Shown here: in pieces, positions 42,934 through 51,439 of the stretch
Layout: each line of letters begins with the position of its first letter
How positions within the stretch are numbered: the stretch's first letter is position 1
From: Nocardia jinanensis
GTDB lineage: Bacteria > Actinomycetota > Actinomycetes > Mycobacteriales > Mycobacteriaceae
NCBI RefSeq assembly: GCF_014645735.1
Contig: NZ_BMMH01000004.1
Span: 395,405 to 459,404 of the forward strand
Length of the DNA stretch: 64,000 bases
Direction of reading: 5' to 3'
Made by a program: the position numbers and the translations under genes
The notes under the pieces: generated by a model
Told to the model about the DNA's origin: nothing
Seen by the model: the letters and a program-made list of their open reading frames with translations, nothing else
The model's database searches: none

Positions 42934-42960
42934 GGGGGCGGCAGGGAGCCTGCCACCCCC
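42934..42960. other. strong hairpin in the leader of the next gene
   Basis: GGGGG-c-GGCAGG-gag-CCTGCC-a-CCCCC forms an 11-bp stem with one mismatch and a 3-base loop, ending 23 bp upstream of the GTG start at 42984. It could be an attenuator-like element or a terminator of transcription coming from the left. Confidence 0.5.
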
Positions 42961-42983
42961 TCGGACACACCAGAAGGACCTCG

Positions 42984-43445
42984 GTGTCACCATCTCACCC
43001 CGCAGACGTGACCACCCTGCATCGTCCCGGCGCACTCGATGGCGCACTGCCTGCGGCGTTCGAAGCGCTGTATCCGAAGGTCGTCGACGAGAACGAACCC
43101 GATCGTTTCTTCTGCGTGTTGTATCGTCCGTCAACGGAATCGGTCGACGTATGCGGGAGTATCTTGGTCAGCACCCGGGACGCTCCGGTCGGTGAACGTG
43201 AAGTCGCCGGGGAAGCCGATCTGTATCCGGAGCCGTCCTTCCACTACGAGCCGGCTCCCGAGGATCGCCGCAGCAGTTACGGTGAGCATGCGTTCATCAC
43301 GACGACGACGGATGGTCTCGTCAAGTGGGCCTTGACCGCGGACACCCTGTACGTCGCGATTCAGTACCGGCCGGGTGAGGTAAGTCCGGATGAACTGTGG
43401 CGGCTCGTTGCCGAGGTCCACGCGCGGGCCCAGAAGGCCGGATAA
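42984..43445 (+). CDS. hypothetical protein
   Basis: The 153-aa protein is balanced in composition (FFCVLYRPSTESVDVCGSILVS; FITTTTDGLVKWALTADTLYVAIQYRPGEVSPDELWRLV) and soluble, with a possible fold like small immunity or lipoprotein-domain proteins, but no family is recognised. GTG at 42984 follows AAGGACC. A strong hairpin precedes it. Confidence 0.6.
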   Translation: MSPSHPADVTTLHRPGALDGALPAAFEALYPKVVDENEPDRFFCVLYRPSTESVDVCGSILVSTRDAPVGEREVAGEADLYPEPSFHYEPAPEDRRSSYGEHAFITTTTDGLVKWALTADTLYVAIQYRPGEVSPDELWRLVAEVHARAQKAG

Positions 43446-43633
43446 GTCTTCGAAAGGCTGAGGCCGTCGATGGCCAGCGCTGGGAGATGCCTCGGTAGCA
43501 CTGTCTCGACGTCGGCAATACTCAGTACCGCGTCGAGCTGCTTCTGTCTCGACGGTGTAATGATCGCGCCACATCCGGATGGCCGCTTCGATTTCCTGAT
43601 TCGCGCGGGACGCTCGGCCAAAGGTGGTGGATG

Positions 43634-44143
43634 CTATTCCAGTACTGCGGTAAAGGCCGCGAGTGCTCGCTCGTCGAACAGCACGAACCGCACGTATCCG
43701 ACGGCCGTTTCGGCGGCACGCACCGTCTCGACGGCAATTCGGGCACCATCATCCATCGGCCAGCCGAAGATGCCGGTGGAGATCGCGGGAAAGGCCACGG
43801 TCTCGGCGCCCAGTTCGGCTGCCACGCGCAGGGATTCGCTGTAGCAGGAGGCGAGCAACGCCGAGCGGTCCTCGGTGGCCGACCATACCGGGCCCACGGT
43901 GTGGATCACCCAGCGCGCGGGCAGTCGTCCTGCGGTCGTCGCCACCGCCTGTCCGGTCGGCAGCCCCTTGCCGAGGTGCGCGGCGCGCAGGTCTCGGCAC
44001 TCCGACAGGATCTCGGGTCCGCCCTTGCGGTGAATGGCGCCGTCGACGCCACCGCCACCGAGCAGCGAGGAATTCGCGGCGTTGACCACCGCGTCGACCT
44101 GCTGTTCGGTGATGTCCCCGCGCACTGCCTCCATTCGCGTCAT
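43634..44143 (-). CDS. macro-domain (ADP-ribose-binding) protein
   Basis: The 169-aa protein is a complete stand-alone macro domain: GDITEQQVDAVVNAANSSLLGGGGVDGAIH at residues 9-38 includes the adenine/ribose-binding Asp10 and Asn24 and the glycine loop, and AFPAISTGIFGWP is the second phosphate-binding loop. Relatives remove O-acetyl-ADP-ribose or ADP-ribose from proteins or nucleic acids. ATG at 44143 begins the conserved domain. It lies near SLOG and NUDIX genes, both also nucleotide-related. Confidence 0.92.
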   Translation of the reverse strand: MTRMEAVRGDITEQQVDAVVNAANSSLLGGGGVDGAIHRKGGPEILSECRDLRAAHLGKGLPTGQAVATTAGRLPARWVIHTVGPVWSATEDRSALLASCYSESLRVAAELGAETVAFPAISTGIFGWPMDDGARIAVETVRAAETAVGYVRFVLFDERALAAFTAVLE

Positions 44144-44159
44144 CGGTCCATTGTGCTGG

Positions 44160-44340
44160 CATGACCGATCGCGACGCCATCGGATATACGTACCGATCAC
44201 CGAGCCGAAGTGACGTCGAAATTCGCCGTAACACCACCGCAGCCGGCTCGGCCGAATTCGCAGTACCGCGCTGGATCGTCTCGGGCTCGCGGAGGCGCGC
44301 GTGATCCAGGGCGAGGTGGAGGATGCGTCGGGTAGGTCAT
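44160..44340 (-). pseudogene. possible AraC-type regulator fragment
   Basis: Pieces such as LDHARLRE and FRRHFGSVIGTY appear in order but in different frames, resembling the C-terminal helix-turn-helix of AraC regulators. Evidence is thin; no intact frame exists. Confidence 0.25.
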
Positions 44341-44495
44341 GATGCGTTGGACGTTGTCGAGCAGACCCGGTCGGATCGGGTGCGGGTCGAGGTCGGCAAG
44401 CTCTACAAACGAACAGAGCGGGCGAAGAAGAATGTCGCGGTTGCTGAGCTGCGGCGACCGGATGCGCCCGGTGGTCAATGCACAGGAGTGAACTA

Positions 44496-44975
44496 ATGCG
44501 GGTCGCTGTGACCGGGCACATGAACATAACTGAGGAAACCGCGGTGCTGGTCCGTGAAGAGATAGCTCGACGCCTCGCCGAGGTTCCCGATTTGGTGGGC
44601 GTGAGCTGTATCGCCCGGGGAGCCGATTCGGTGTTCGCGCAAGCGGTGCTCGAGGCCGGTGGCCGGCTCGAGGTGGTGCTGCCCTCTCGGAACTACCGCG
44701 AAGCCAAGGTGAAACCCGATCATGCGCCGGTGTTCGATGAGCTGGTGGCGCGTGCGTCCGAAGTGCGGGTGATGGATTTCGAAGAGGCCGGACGGGAGGC
44801 GTATGAGGCGGCGAACGAGGCGCTGCTCGGGTCGGCTGACCGGCTGGTCGCGGTGTGGGATGGGGAAGGTGGAGAGGCCGGTGGTACCGGCAGCGTGGTG
44901 AAGCTGGCGCGGGAACTTGGGGTGGCCGTGGATGTGGTGTGGCCGGAAGGTGCCGCCCGCGCTCGACCACGCTAA
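44496..44975 (+). CDS. SLOG-fold (Rossmann-like) nucleotide-binding protein
   Basis: The 159-aa protein starts MRVAVTGHMNI, has the CIARGADSVFAQAVLEAGG segment and a late LLGSADRLVAVWDGEG strand, the pattern of the SLOG/DprA-LOG superfamily that binds nucleotides or nucleotide-derived ligands. ATG at 44496 follows AGGAG with 8-nt spacing. It converges on the NUDIX gene with a 4-nt overlap and is divergent from the macro-domain gene. A role in sensing or processing a nucleotide signal is inference. Confidence 0.8.
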   Translation: MRVAVTGHMNITEETAVLVREEIARRLAEVPDLVGVSCIARGADSVFAQAVLEAGGRLEVVLPSRNYREAKVKPDHAPVFDELVARASEVRVMDFEEAGREAYEAANEALLGSADRLVAVWDGEGGEAGGTGSVVKLARELGVAVDVVWPEGAARARPR

Positions 44976-45505
44976 AACAGACTGAGGGCCCGATACACAC
45001 CGACTACGGTCGCGGCGCCGACGATCTCGCCGCGGTCGATCATCCGCATCGCTTCGTCGAGCGCTACCCACCGGATCATTTCGGTTTCGTTGATATCCGG
45101 CCGGGTGTCGGTGAGGTCGGCGCCGTGGGCGAGATAGATGTCTTGGGGATGGTCGAGGGTGCCGATGGCGGGCTGATAGGTCACGAGGTGTCGCATGGTG
45201 CGCGGACGCCACCCGGTTTCCTCTTCGACTTCGCGGGCGGCTGCGGCGCTCACGTCTTCGGCGTGGTCGACATAGCCGCCGGGTAGCTCCCACACCCACT
45301 GGTCGATGATCCACCGGTGCCGGTACATCAGGAGCACCTCGCGGTCGTCGTTGAGTACCAACGTCATCGCGCACCGTGGCATCCGGGCTACGTACTGGGT
45401 GAACTGCGTCCCATCAGGGAGACGAATCTCCGCTGTCGACAACCTGATATGCCGGTTCTCGTCAACCACACACTCACCGAGGATCGTCCACTGGGTATCG
45501 CTCAC
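44972..45505 (-). CDS. NUDIX hydrolase
   Basis: The 177-aa protein has the NUDIX box GGYVDHAEDVSAAAAREVEEETGW with REVEEE, preceded by a strand pair (YVARMPRCAMTLVLNDDREVLLMYRHR) typical of the ADP-ribose pyrophosphatase-like branch, which hydrolyses ADP-ribose or other nucleoside diphosphate derivatives. GTG at 45505 follows GGGAG. Its last 76 bp occur almost unchanged at 39636-39711. Confidence 0.9.
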   Translation of the reverse strand: MSDTQWTILGECVVDENRHIRLSTAEIRLPDGTQFTQYVARMPRCAMTLVLNDDREVLLMYRHRWIIDQWVWELPGGYVDHAEDVSAAAAREVEEETGWRPRTMRHLVTYQPAIGTLDHPQDIYLAHGADLTDTRPDINETEMIRWVALDEAMRMIDRGEIVGAATVVGVYRALSLF

Positions 45506-45693
45506 ACTCCCGACGGTAGCGAAGCCAGGTCGACGGTAGACGGACAAATGCAGGTCGAGGCGGCAGGGTGTTCTGGCTCGACAACGGCCGCCCTGCGCAA
45601 CCTCACGAGACGCTACCGAAGCTGTGCACCTGAGTCGGTCCGTTTCGCCGCCACATCGCATCAGCCGGTGGCGTGGCGAGAGAGTTGTGACCG

Positions 45694-46224
45694 ATGTCGT
45701 CTCTGCGCAAAGCGGAAGGCCTCGACGGGATTTCGGTGGACCTGAGTATCACCTTCGAGCCCGCTGAACGGGAACTCGGTCTAACTCTGGACGGGTACGG
45801 AACGGTCATCGACGAGGTCGCCACGCTCGAACCCCATCGTCTGGCCGGCTACCTCTACGAACTCGCCCGCGCGTTCACCGGCTTCTACGACACCTGCCCG
45901 GTTCTCACCGCCCCCGAACCCGTCCGCGGCAACCGCCTCGCCCTGTCCCAGCTGACCGCCCGAACCCTCGGCCACGGCCTCGGACTGCTGGGGATCGCCG
46001 CGCCGGAGCGGCTCTGGCCAGGAGAGAAGATCCCGGTGCTGTTCTGCCTGTTCTGCGGTCGCCGACCCCACGTATCCGCCCGGGGCCGCGACACCAGTGC
46101 TGGAGGCTCTGGAGAGCCGACTGGCATCGCCGCCCGCACACGAACTGGGCCGGTGCTGCACTCGGCAGACATTGTCTCCAACGGTGATGAATCGGGACTG
46201 GATTCGACGCTCTCGCCGGAGTGA
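45694..46224 (+). pseudogene. C-terminal (DALR anticodon-binding) fragment of an arginyl-tRNA synthetase paralogue
   Basis: About residues 1-110 match the ArgS anticodon-binding domain: LEPHRLAGYLYELARAFTGFYDTCPVL, then RLALSQLTARTLGHGLGLLGI and APERL, the usual ArgS end. The catalytic domain (about 400 residues with HIGH/KMSK motifs) is absent, and the remaining 65 residues are unrelated. It is a truncated argS relic, or less likely a stand-alone tRNA-binding domain. Confidence 0.7.
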
Positions 46225-46396
46225 AATGTTCGTTGGTTCACTGACTTCGGCCGATTCGCCGATATGTCTGCGCTGCATTGCAAATGGGTTGCGCTCTAAG
46301 CGATTCAGGTGTCGAATGGCCTTCGCGCTGGGCAGGGTAGAGCAGCTTCGGTGCGGCCCGGCGGGTGAGGACCCCATGTCGAAATGAGGTGAAAGC

Positions 46397-47713
46397 ATGA
46401 AGGCTACTGCTGAGATACCTGGAGAAGACGGCAGTATCGTTCGATTTGTGGGTGGTGGAGCTCGAAGCGAATCGGTCGGGTTTCTTGCGCGGAGTAATGA
46501 AACGGGTCGGTTTGTATTACGTACGGAGTCGATACAAGAGATGTGGGGCGGCCTCCCGGTGAATGTCAGCGGTCTCTGCCGTGGGCATCTCTTCCTCCTG
46601 TATGGGGGGCGGGTATCGATTGAGTACGATCAGCTCAATATCGCAGCATCCGATCTATTTGTATCGATGAATCCGGTCGGGGGTGAAGTCGACAGCGAGG
46701 CACTCGACCTATGCTCACTTCTCGATAAGGTTGGAAAGATTCTTTTCCAGCTCGTGCCTGAATCGGTTGCGTCTACATTTCGTCTGGGAAGTGGAATTCC
46801 AATCGCCTTCGGGGGGAAAATAATCTCGGATCTGGACTATTCACGCTTTGAAGGCGCAGATGTATTCGTGGGCTCTTCGGCTACCGTTTCATTATATCGG
46901 ATGTCGGCGCATTTCGATGATCGTTTTCGGGGTACTCTTGCTAACTCTTCGGAGGAGCGCCTGACGCTTGGCCTGGATCTGACTCGCCCGATGAAATTCG
47001 AGGAGGTAAAGCTGGTTGCCAAGGCGGTGCGCATTCTGCTGGCGTACGTAGAGGGTGCCGCTGCGGTCGACGGTGTCCAGCTCATTGCGGTCCCTGGATT
47101 CGCCGCCGATTGGTCTAACGCGGCGCTTACTGGCTGGGTACAGACCTGGGATGGGCGTCCCTCTATCCGTGTTGATATCTCAGAGCTCCCGGCCGGTCTT
47201 GAATTAATTCACGACTTCATCTTCAAGCTGCTCGAGACTCCACATGTCATTGAGGTGCTCACCGAAATATTGGCAAGCCGGGTAGCTAGTAGGTATCAGA
47301 TTACTTTGCTGGGTACTGCGTGGGAGCATGTTGTCGCAAATATGGACAACGAGGGTAAAGTTCGTGAGCGCATATGTCAATTCGTTTCTGAAGCTACTGA
47401 TTCGGATTCTGATTCCGAATTTTTGGTTGGTCTGGCATGGAATACCTACAACAAGTTGAAGCATCGCCAGTTGCAGCGGAAAGGACATCCTGACGACACG
47501 CGCCCAACCATCGATGATTTCAATGAAGACCACGCAAGTGCTCTGGCTAGATTTATGAAGATGGCACTCGTGGTCACCGTATTCTCGCAGCTTGGTCGTG
47601 CGGAAATCGCTCAGGATATTGGGGAAAACATCCGTGGATCAGTAGACTGGGAGCTGAGTCCTTATGGCAACCTGGCCCGAGCTTACAAGATTGGATCGGA
47701 TTCCGATAGGTGA
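46397..47713 (+). CDS. AT-rich hypothetical protein with HEPN-like C-terminal motif
   Basis: The 438-aa soluble protein matches no family I can name. Its C-terminal third has WNTYNKLKHRQL around residues 348-358 (His356), which resembles the N/R-x(n)-H motif region of HEPN domains, set among long helices. The N-terminal part is beta-rich (IVRFVGGGARSESVGF, FVLRTESIQEMW), somewhat like ApeA-type defence proteins, but that is inference. Codon use is far more AT-rich than in the flanks, and it stands alone with its own GAGGTG ribosome-binding site, all signs of a transferred cargo gene. Confidence 0.75.
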   Translation: MKATAEIPGEDGSIVRFVGGGARSESVGFLARSNETGRFVLRTESIQEMWGGLPVNVSGLCRGHLFLLYGGRVSIEYDQLNIAASDLFVSMNPVGGEVDSEALDLCSLLDKVGKILFQLVPESVASTFRLGSGIPIAFGGKIISDLDYSRFEGADVFVGSSATVSLYRMSAHFDDRFRGTLANSSEERLTLGLDLTRPMKFEEVKLVAKAVRILLAYVEGAAAVDGVQLIAVPGFAADWSNAALTGWVQTWDGRPSIRVDISELPAGLELIHDFIFKLLETPHVIEVLTEILASRVASRYQITLLGTAWEHVVANMDNEGKVRERICQFVSEATDSDSDSEFLVGLAWNTYNKLKHRQLQRKGHPDDTRPTIDDFNEDHASALARFMKMALVVTVFSQLGRAEIAQDIGENIRGSVDWELSPYGNLARAYKIGSDSDR

Positions 47714-47893
47714 CCGCCGGGGCGGTGCATCGCGGCCTAGTCCAGTGTGGATCGCGATACTTCGCAATTTTGGTGTTGATACCACCTGGTGTTGCGGTGC
47801 CGCTGGGACGATTTGCCGGCGCTCGATGTGCTCATTCTTGCCACGCCACCCTGATTGGGAGGGTATGCCACCGTTTTCGGATCGGCCTGGTAA

Positions 47894-49075
47894 CTACGTG
47901 TGCGTGCCGGTGCGCTCGGCGAAGACCAGTAGGCCCGGCAGTGTCGCAGCCTGCGGGTGTTGTAGCAGGTCTGCGGTGATCTTCTGGATGGGTTTGCGGT
48001 AGCGGACTTCGTCGGGAGCGGCTTGTTCGGCAGCACACAGCGCCCGGTAGCACTGTTCGGGTTTGCCCCACTGGTGGAATGCGCGGGCTACGTCGGACCA
48101 GTAGCGGGCGCGGCTTTCGGCCAGCGGAATCGCTGCGGGATCGATCCGACGTGCCGCGTCGATCGCTGCCCCGGAGTCGCCGAGGACTCTGGCGATACTT
48201 ACCTGGTACAGCCCGACCGTGCCGGATCCGAATCCGACGATGGAACGCGGACGCTCGTGGCCGAGCCGGGCAGCGGTGTGTGATGCCTCGGTGATTAGCG
48301 TTCGGGCGGACTCGCGATCGCCGTCGACCGCAGCGGTGTATGCCGCGGTCGACAGCAGTGACCCATACGCCACGAGGTATTCCCCCTGTGAAGTTCCGGC
48401 TGTAACGAGGTCGCGGTGTCGAGGACCAACCGTGTTGCGGTGTCGGTGTATCCGGTGCGGCGCAGCACGATCGCCCATGACCGATGGGCCGCGACTCGGG
48501 TCAGCGGGTCGTAACTACCGTCGGCTGCTTGCATCGCGCGGTCGGCGGTGGTCCAGGCGAGTTGATCGTGGCTGAGCTTGACACTCAGCCTGGCCGCCAG
48601 CACGTAGGCACGAGCGAGGACTGCCCCGGCTTCGGCGACATCGTCTGTGCTGGTGCCCGTGGCGCGGGTTGCCGCCGCGTCCGACAGCAGGCGGGGTAGT
48701 CCAGCGGCGAGTTCGGTGTAGTGCCCGCGGCCGAACATCGACTGTCCGGCGGCGATCCGGTGGCCGAGCTGCCCGAGATCGACCGGGATGCCGGGAGCGG
48801 GCGGGGCCAGCAGCGCACGCTCCAGCACGCGTAGCGGGTCGGATGCCGCTACCGCCCTCGACGGTGGCGGGGTGATGCCGAGAGCGGTGACGGTGCCGGC
48901 CAGGCCGGCCAGCAGCGTGCGACGACGCATGGGTTCGGTCTCCTCGTCCGGCGCTGGGGTGACGCCGACGATAGCGGCGTGGGCGGCCAACCGCACTGTG
49001 CGGAGGGGTAGGTCGGCCAATCCGAGAAATTCCGGCGGAATGCGCAAGGCGAAAGCGAGCGCGCGCAGCGCGCAC
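47894..49075 (-). pseudogene. broken XRE-family regulator with TPR-like domain
   Basis: The frame from 49047 reads ALRIPPEFLGLADLPL, a TAT-like RRRTLLAGLAGTVTALG and helical repeats to SLQPEL (near 48400); the continuation YLVAYGSLLSTAAYTAAVDGDRESA lies in another frame to 47894. So one frameshift splits the TPR region, and the N-terminal helix-turn-helix is missing. It resembles the layout of the intact regulator at 51822-53198 and probably is a dead relative of it. Confidence 0.65.
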
Positions 49076-49096
49076 TTTCGCTGCTTGCCGCATCCG

Positions 49097-49681
49097 TCAT
49101 ACTGCTGGTTGCGCGCGCATTACCAAATCCCGGTAGGGGAGACGCACGATCGGGTTAGCGGAAATGCCGATCTCCCATTCGATGTCCTCGAGATGTGCGG
49201 CTGCGCCGTCGCTGTCGGTAGCGAGAACCTCGGTTTCGACGAAGGCGCCGACACCGGCGACGAGATCAATGCTTACGACCGTGTCGTGACGGTCTGGGTG
49301 CCGGTAGGTGGTGCGTGCCTTCTCGACTCGTACAAGTTCGATCATTCCAACCGCGGTGAGTAGTGCGTTCGCCGCGCCCACCTCGCCGGGGCCGGCGAGC
49401 TGAACGTTGTTCTCCTGTTTCGCGACTACGCCGTGATCCGAATGGGTTGCTGTGCTGGACGGTGGTTTGTAGGTGATCTCGGCCGACCCATCGCGCTGCC
49501 GTACGCGCAGGCATTCGACAGTTTCCATGTAGTCGACGTCGGGCCGGCTGTAGTAGGTGTCGACTTCGGTCAGCGAGCTGATTTCGCAGTAGCCGAGTTC
49601 AGTGAGGCGTCGGCTCAGGGTTTCGCTGTCGGCGAGTTCGCGCTTGCGTTCGACCTCGATCAGGTCCATGCGGGAGATCAT
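49097..49681 (-). CDS. CYTH-domain protein (class IV adenylate cyclase-like)
   Basis: The 194-aa protein has the CYTH signature ExExK at E9-V-E-R-K13, then paired strands (EVDTYYSRPDVDYMETVECLRVRQRDG; VRVEKARTTYRHP; VVSIDLVAGVGAFVETEV) giving the charged tunnel that binds triphosphates with divalent metal. Family members are adenylate cyclases (CyaB-type), thiamine triphosphatases or tripolyphosphatases; which applies here is not clear. The ATG at 49681 overlaps the methyltransferase stop (ATGA), so it is the last gene of the operon. Confidence 0.87.
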   Translation of the reverse strand: MISRMDLIEVERKRELADSETLSRRLTELGYCEISSLTEVDTYYSRPDVDYMETVECLRVRQRDGSAEITYKPPSSTATHSDHGVVAKQENNVQLAGPGEVGAANALLTAVGMIELVRVEKARTTYRHPDRHDTVVSIDLVAGVGAFVETEVLATDSDGAAAHLEDIEWEIGISANPIVRLPYRDLVMRAQPAV

Positions 49682-51057
49682 CCTTTCCAGTGAATTGCCG
49701 TGTGCAGTCGGGCAAGTGTCGGTTTCGAGCAGATCGATTGCAGGGTGCCGAGGGCGCTTTGCAAGGTTTCGGTGTCGCTCAGCGGGATGTTCTGGAACAG
49801 CACCATCTGCTTCGCGTCGACGAGCGGGTTCGATAGGCGGTGGGTGAGGAATCGGTTGTAGTAGCGGCGGTCGCGGGTGAACACATCATCGGCCGAGACC
49901 GGCATCAAGACCAGGTCTTGGGTGGGATGGGCGTTGATCGAGTGCACGGCGAACGCGGAAAGCAGTTCGTCGACGGTGAGGTAGGCGTAGGTCTCGCGGC
50001 CTTCCCGGGTCAGCCACGAATCCCAGGTTCGGACACAGTCGTCGGCGCCCTGTTCGGCCGCGGACATGAATGCCATCAGGGCTACGTCGCTGACTGCGTC
50101 GAAGATATCTCCGTCGATCACGTGATGATCGTCGAACGGTTCACTCACTGCGAGGACGTTCGCCCGTTGTATCGACGGCATGCGATCCGATTCCGTCAGG
50201 GTGTAGTGCACTCGTTTGTGGCCGGTCCGGAAGTCGATCCAGTCTCCGGATAGTGGTCCGTCGAGAACCGGCCGAAATCCGAGGATCCCGGAACGCCAGA
50301 CATGGTCGCGGCAGGTGATGTAGTGCCGTTGGACCTCGCGGAACAGCCCGACCGGCCCTTCGATCACCGCGCACACCCGGGTATCCAGTTCGGCCACGGG
50401 CACAATGCGCGAGTTCTGCCGGGCGACGACCTCGTCGTCGTGATGGTGATAGGGATGGGTACCTTCACGCAGGTAGTGCGGGACGAACATGCGCCAGAAC
50501 TGCAACCAGGACTGTGAGCTGTAGGACTGCATGACCCGCTCGTGCAGGCTCGGCGCGGCGACGGCGTAGACGTCGCGGTAGACGAAGTAACCGTAGGGGT
50601 GGAGCACGGTCGGCAGGGTCCGCATCAAGGTGTGCAGTCCGGAGTAGGCGCCACCGTAGGAGTAGACCTCGTGCATCAGGGCCGACGCGCTGATCACGTC
50701 GACCGGTTCGCGCAACAGTCGCCCGATGTCCTGAGCCCATCCGTGCACCAGCACGCACGACCCGACCGTGTTGAACCGTCCGATCGCGTCCGTGAGCGAG
50801 GTCGAGGAGACTCCGGGTGCCTCCACCAGGGTGAGTTGTACAGGGCGTGGCTCCTCGGCTGCCCGCGTCGCGAGGTAGTCGACGGCAGCGCCGCCACCCG
50901 GGCCGATCTCGACGAGATGCGGTTCAGGCGATTCGACGCGTTGCAACGCCCGGTATACGAGTAGTCCCTTCTCGTCGCCGTGGTCATTGGCGGCGACGTC
51001 GAGATAGGTCGCGGCCGACTTGTGCACATGCGCGAAGTGGTTCGGTGCTCCGATCAT
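49678..51057 (-). CDS. SAM-dependent methyltransferase, operon core gene
   Basis: The 459-aa protein has a Rossmann methyltransferase domain in its first half: HLVEIGPGGGAAVDYLATRA (motif I), LTLVEAPG, VDVISASALMHEVYSYGG, PYGYFVYRDV. The second half (about 230-459) carries VGLFREVQRHYITC, HYTLTESDRMPSIQRANVLAV and a C-terminal NIPLSDTETLQSAL segment and has no assignable family. ATG at 51057 shares a base with the stop of the 27-aa peptide gene (TGATG). A fragment of this gene survives at 36880-36985. Substrate unknown. Confidence 0.85.
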   Translation of the reverse strand: MIGAPNHFAHVHKSAATYLDVAANDHGDEKGLLVYRALQRVESPEPHLVEIGPGGGAAVDYLATRAAEEPRPVQLTLVEAPGVSSTSLTDAIGRFNTVGSCVLVHGWAQDIGRLLREPVDVISASALMHEVYSYGGAYSGLHTLMRTLPTVLHPYGYFVYRDVYAVAAPSLHERVMQSYSSQSWLQFWRMFVPHYLREGTHPYHHHDDEVVARQNSRIVPVAELDTRVCAVIEGPVGLFREVQRHYITCRDHVWRSGILGFRPVLDGPLSGDWIDFRTGHKRVHYTLTESDRMPSIQRANVLAVSEPFDDHHVIDGDIFDAVSDVALMAFMSAAEQGADDCVRTWDSWLTREGRETYAYLTVDELLSAFAVHSINAHPTQDLVLMPVSADDVFTRDRRYYNRFLTHRLSNPLVDAKQMVLFQNIPLSDTETLQSALGTLQSICSKPTLARLHTAIHWKG

Positions 51058-51140
51058 CACGGCCACCAGATCGTCGCCGCGATCACCAGCAGCGGTAGTC
51101 CGATCACGATGGCGAAACCGATTGCCACCGTGGCGCTCAT
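51057..51140 (-). CDS. 27-aa single-span membrane peptide
   Basis: ATG at 51140 starts a 27-residue hydrophobic peptide (MSATVAIGFAIVIGLPLLVI..., ending TIWWP) that could span the membrane once. Its ATG overlaps the previous stop (ATGA) and its stop overlaps the methyltransferase start (TGATG), strong evidence that it is translated. It is too short for usual gene finders. Possible roles are a membrane anchor, a small regulator or a toxin-like peptide. Confidence 0.65.
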   Translation of the reverse strand: MSATVAIGFAIVIGLPLLVIAATIWWP

Positions 51141-51439
51141 GGACTCACCTTTGCGAATGCCCAGCGTGCGAAGCTGAGGCGCGGTACCACGGTTTCCACA
51201 TCGGCCACGTCCATGACAGCGTTGAGTTCTAGCGGGCTCAGGTGGTCGGGCGCAGGCAAGATCATCAGGTCGGCCCGGGCGTTGCGCGCCTGGTCGGCCA
51301 CCCGAAGCACCGACCGTTCGTCGGGCCACACGAGGTGGTACCCAAGGTGGCGGGCGAGGCGGTGTATCTGGGCGCGATCCCATTCGGGAGCATGGCTGAC
51401 GTCGTAGTCGATCCAGCCGAACGCGATCGAGTAGTTCAT
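51137..51439 (-). CDS. 100-aa protein of unknown function, operon gene 2
   Basis: The 100-aa alpha/beta protein (IAFGWIDYDVSHAPEWDRAQIH, LGYHLVWPDERSVLRVADQ, ARADLMILPAPDHLSPLELN) alternates strands and helices like a small Rossmann-like or resolvase-like fold; the middle faintly recalls recombinase N-terminal domains without their catalytic Ser. Both ends overlap its neighbours by 4 nt. A truncated paralogue is at 36990-37198, so the family is a repeated feature of this genome. Confidence 0.7.
   Translation of the reverse strand: MNYSIAFGWIDYDVSHAPEWDRAQIHRLARHLGYHLVWPDERSVLRVADQARNARADLMILPAPDHLSPLELNAVMDVADVETVVPRLSFARWAFAKVSP

Noticed and set aside
44340..44490. Possible minus-strand protein fragment (SNRDILLRPLCSFVELADL)
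   Set aside because: It looks protein-like for about 40 residues but has no start, no family and ends abruptly; too weak to annotate.
46997..47010. Toxin-antitoxin pair around the AT-rich gene
   Set aside because: No small partner ORF with a ribosome-binding site is visible directly up- or downstream.
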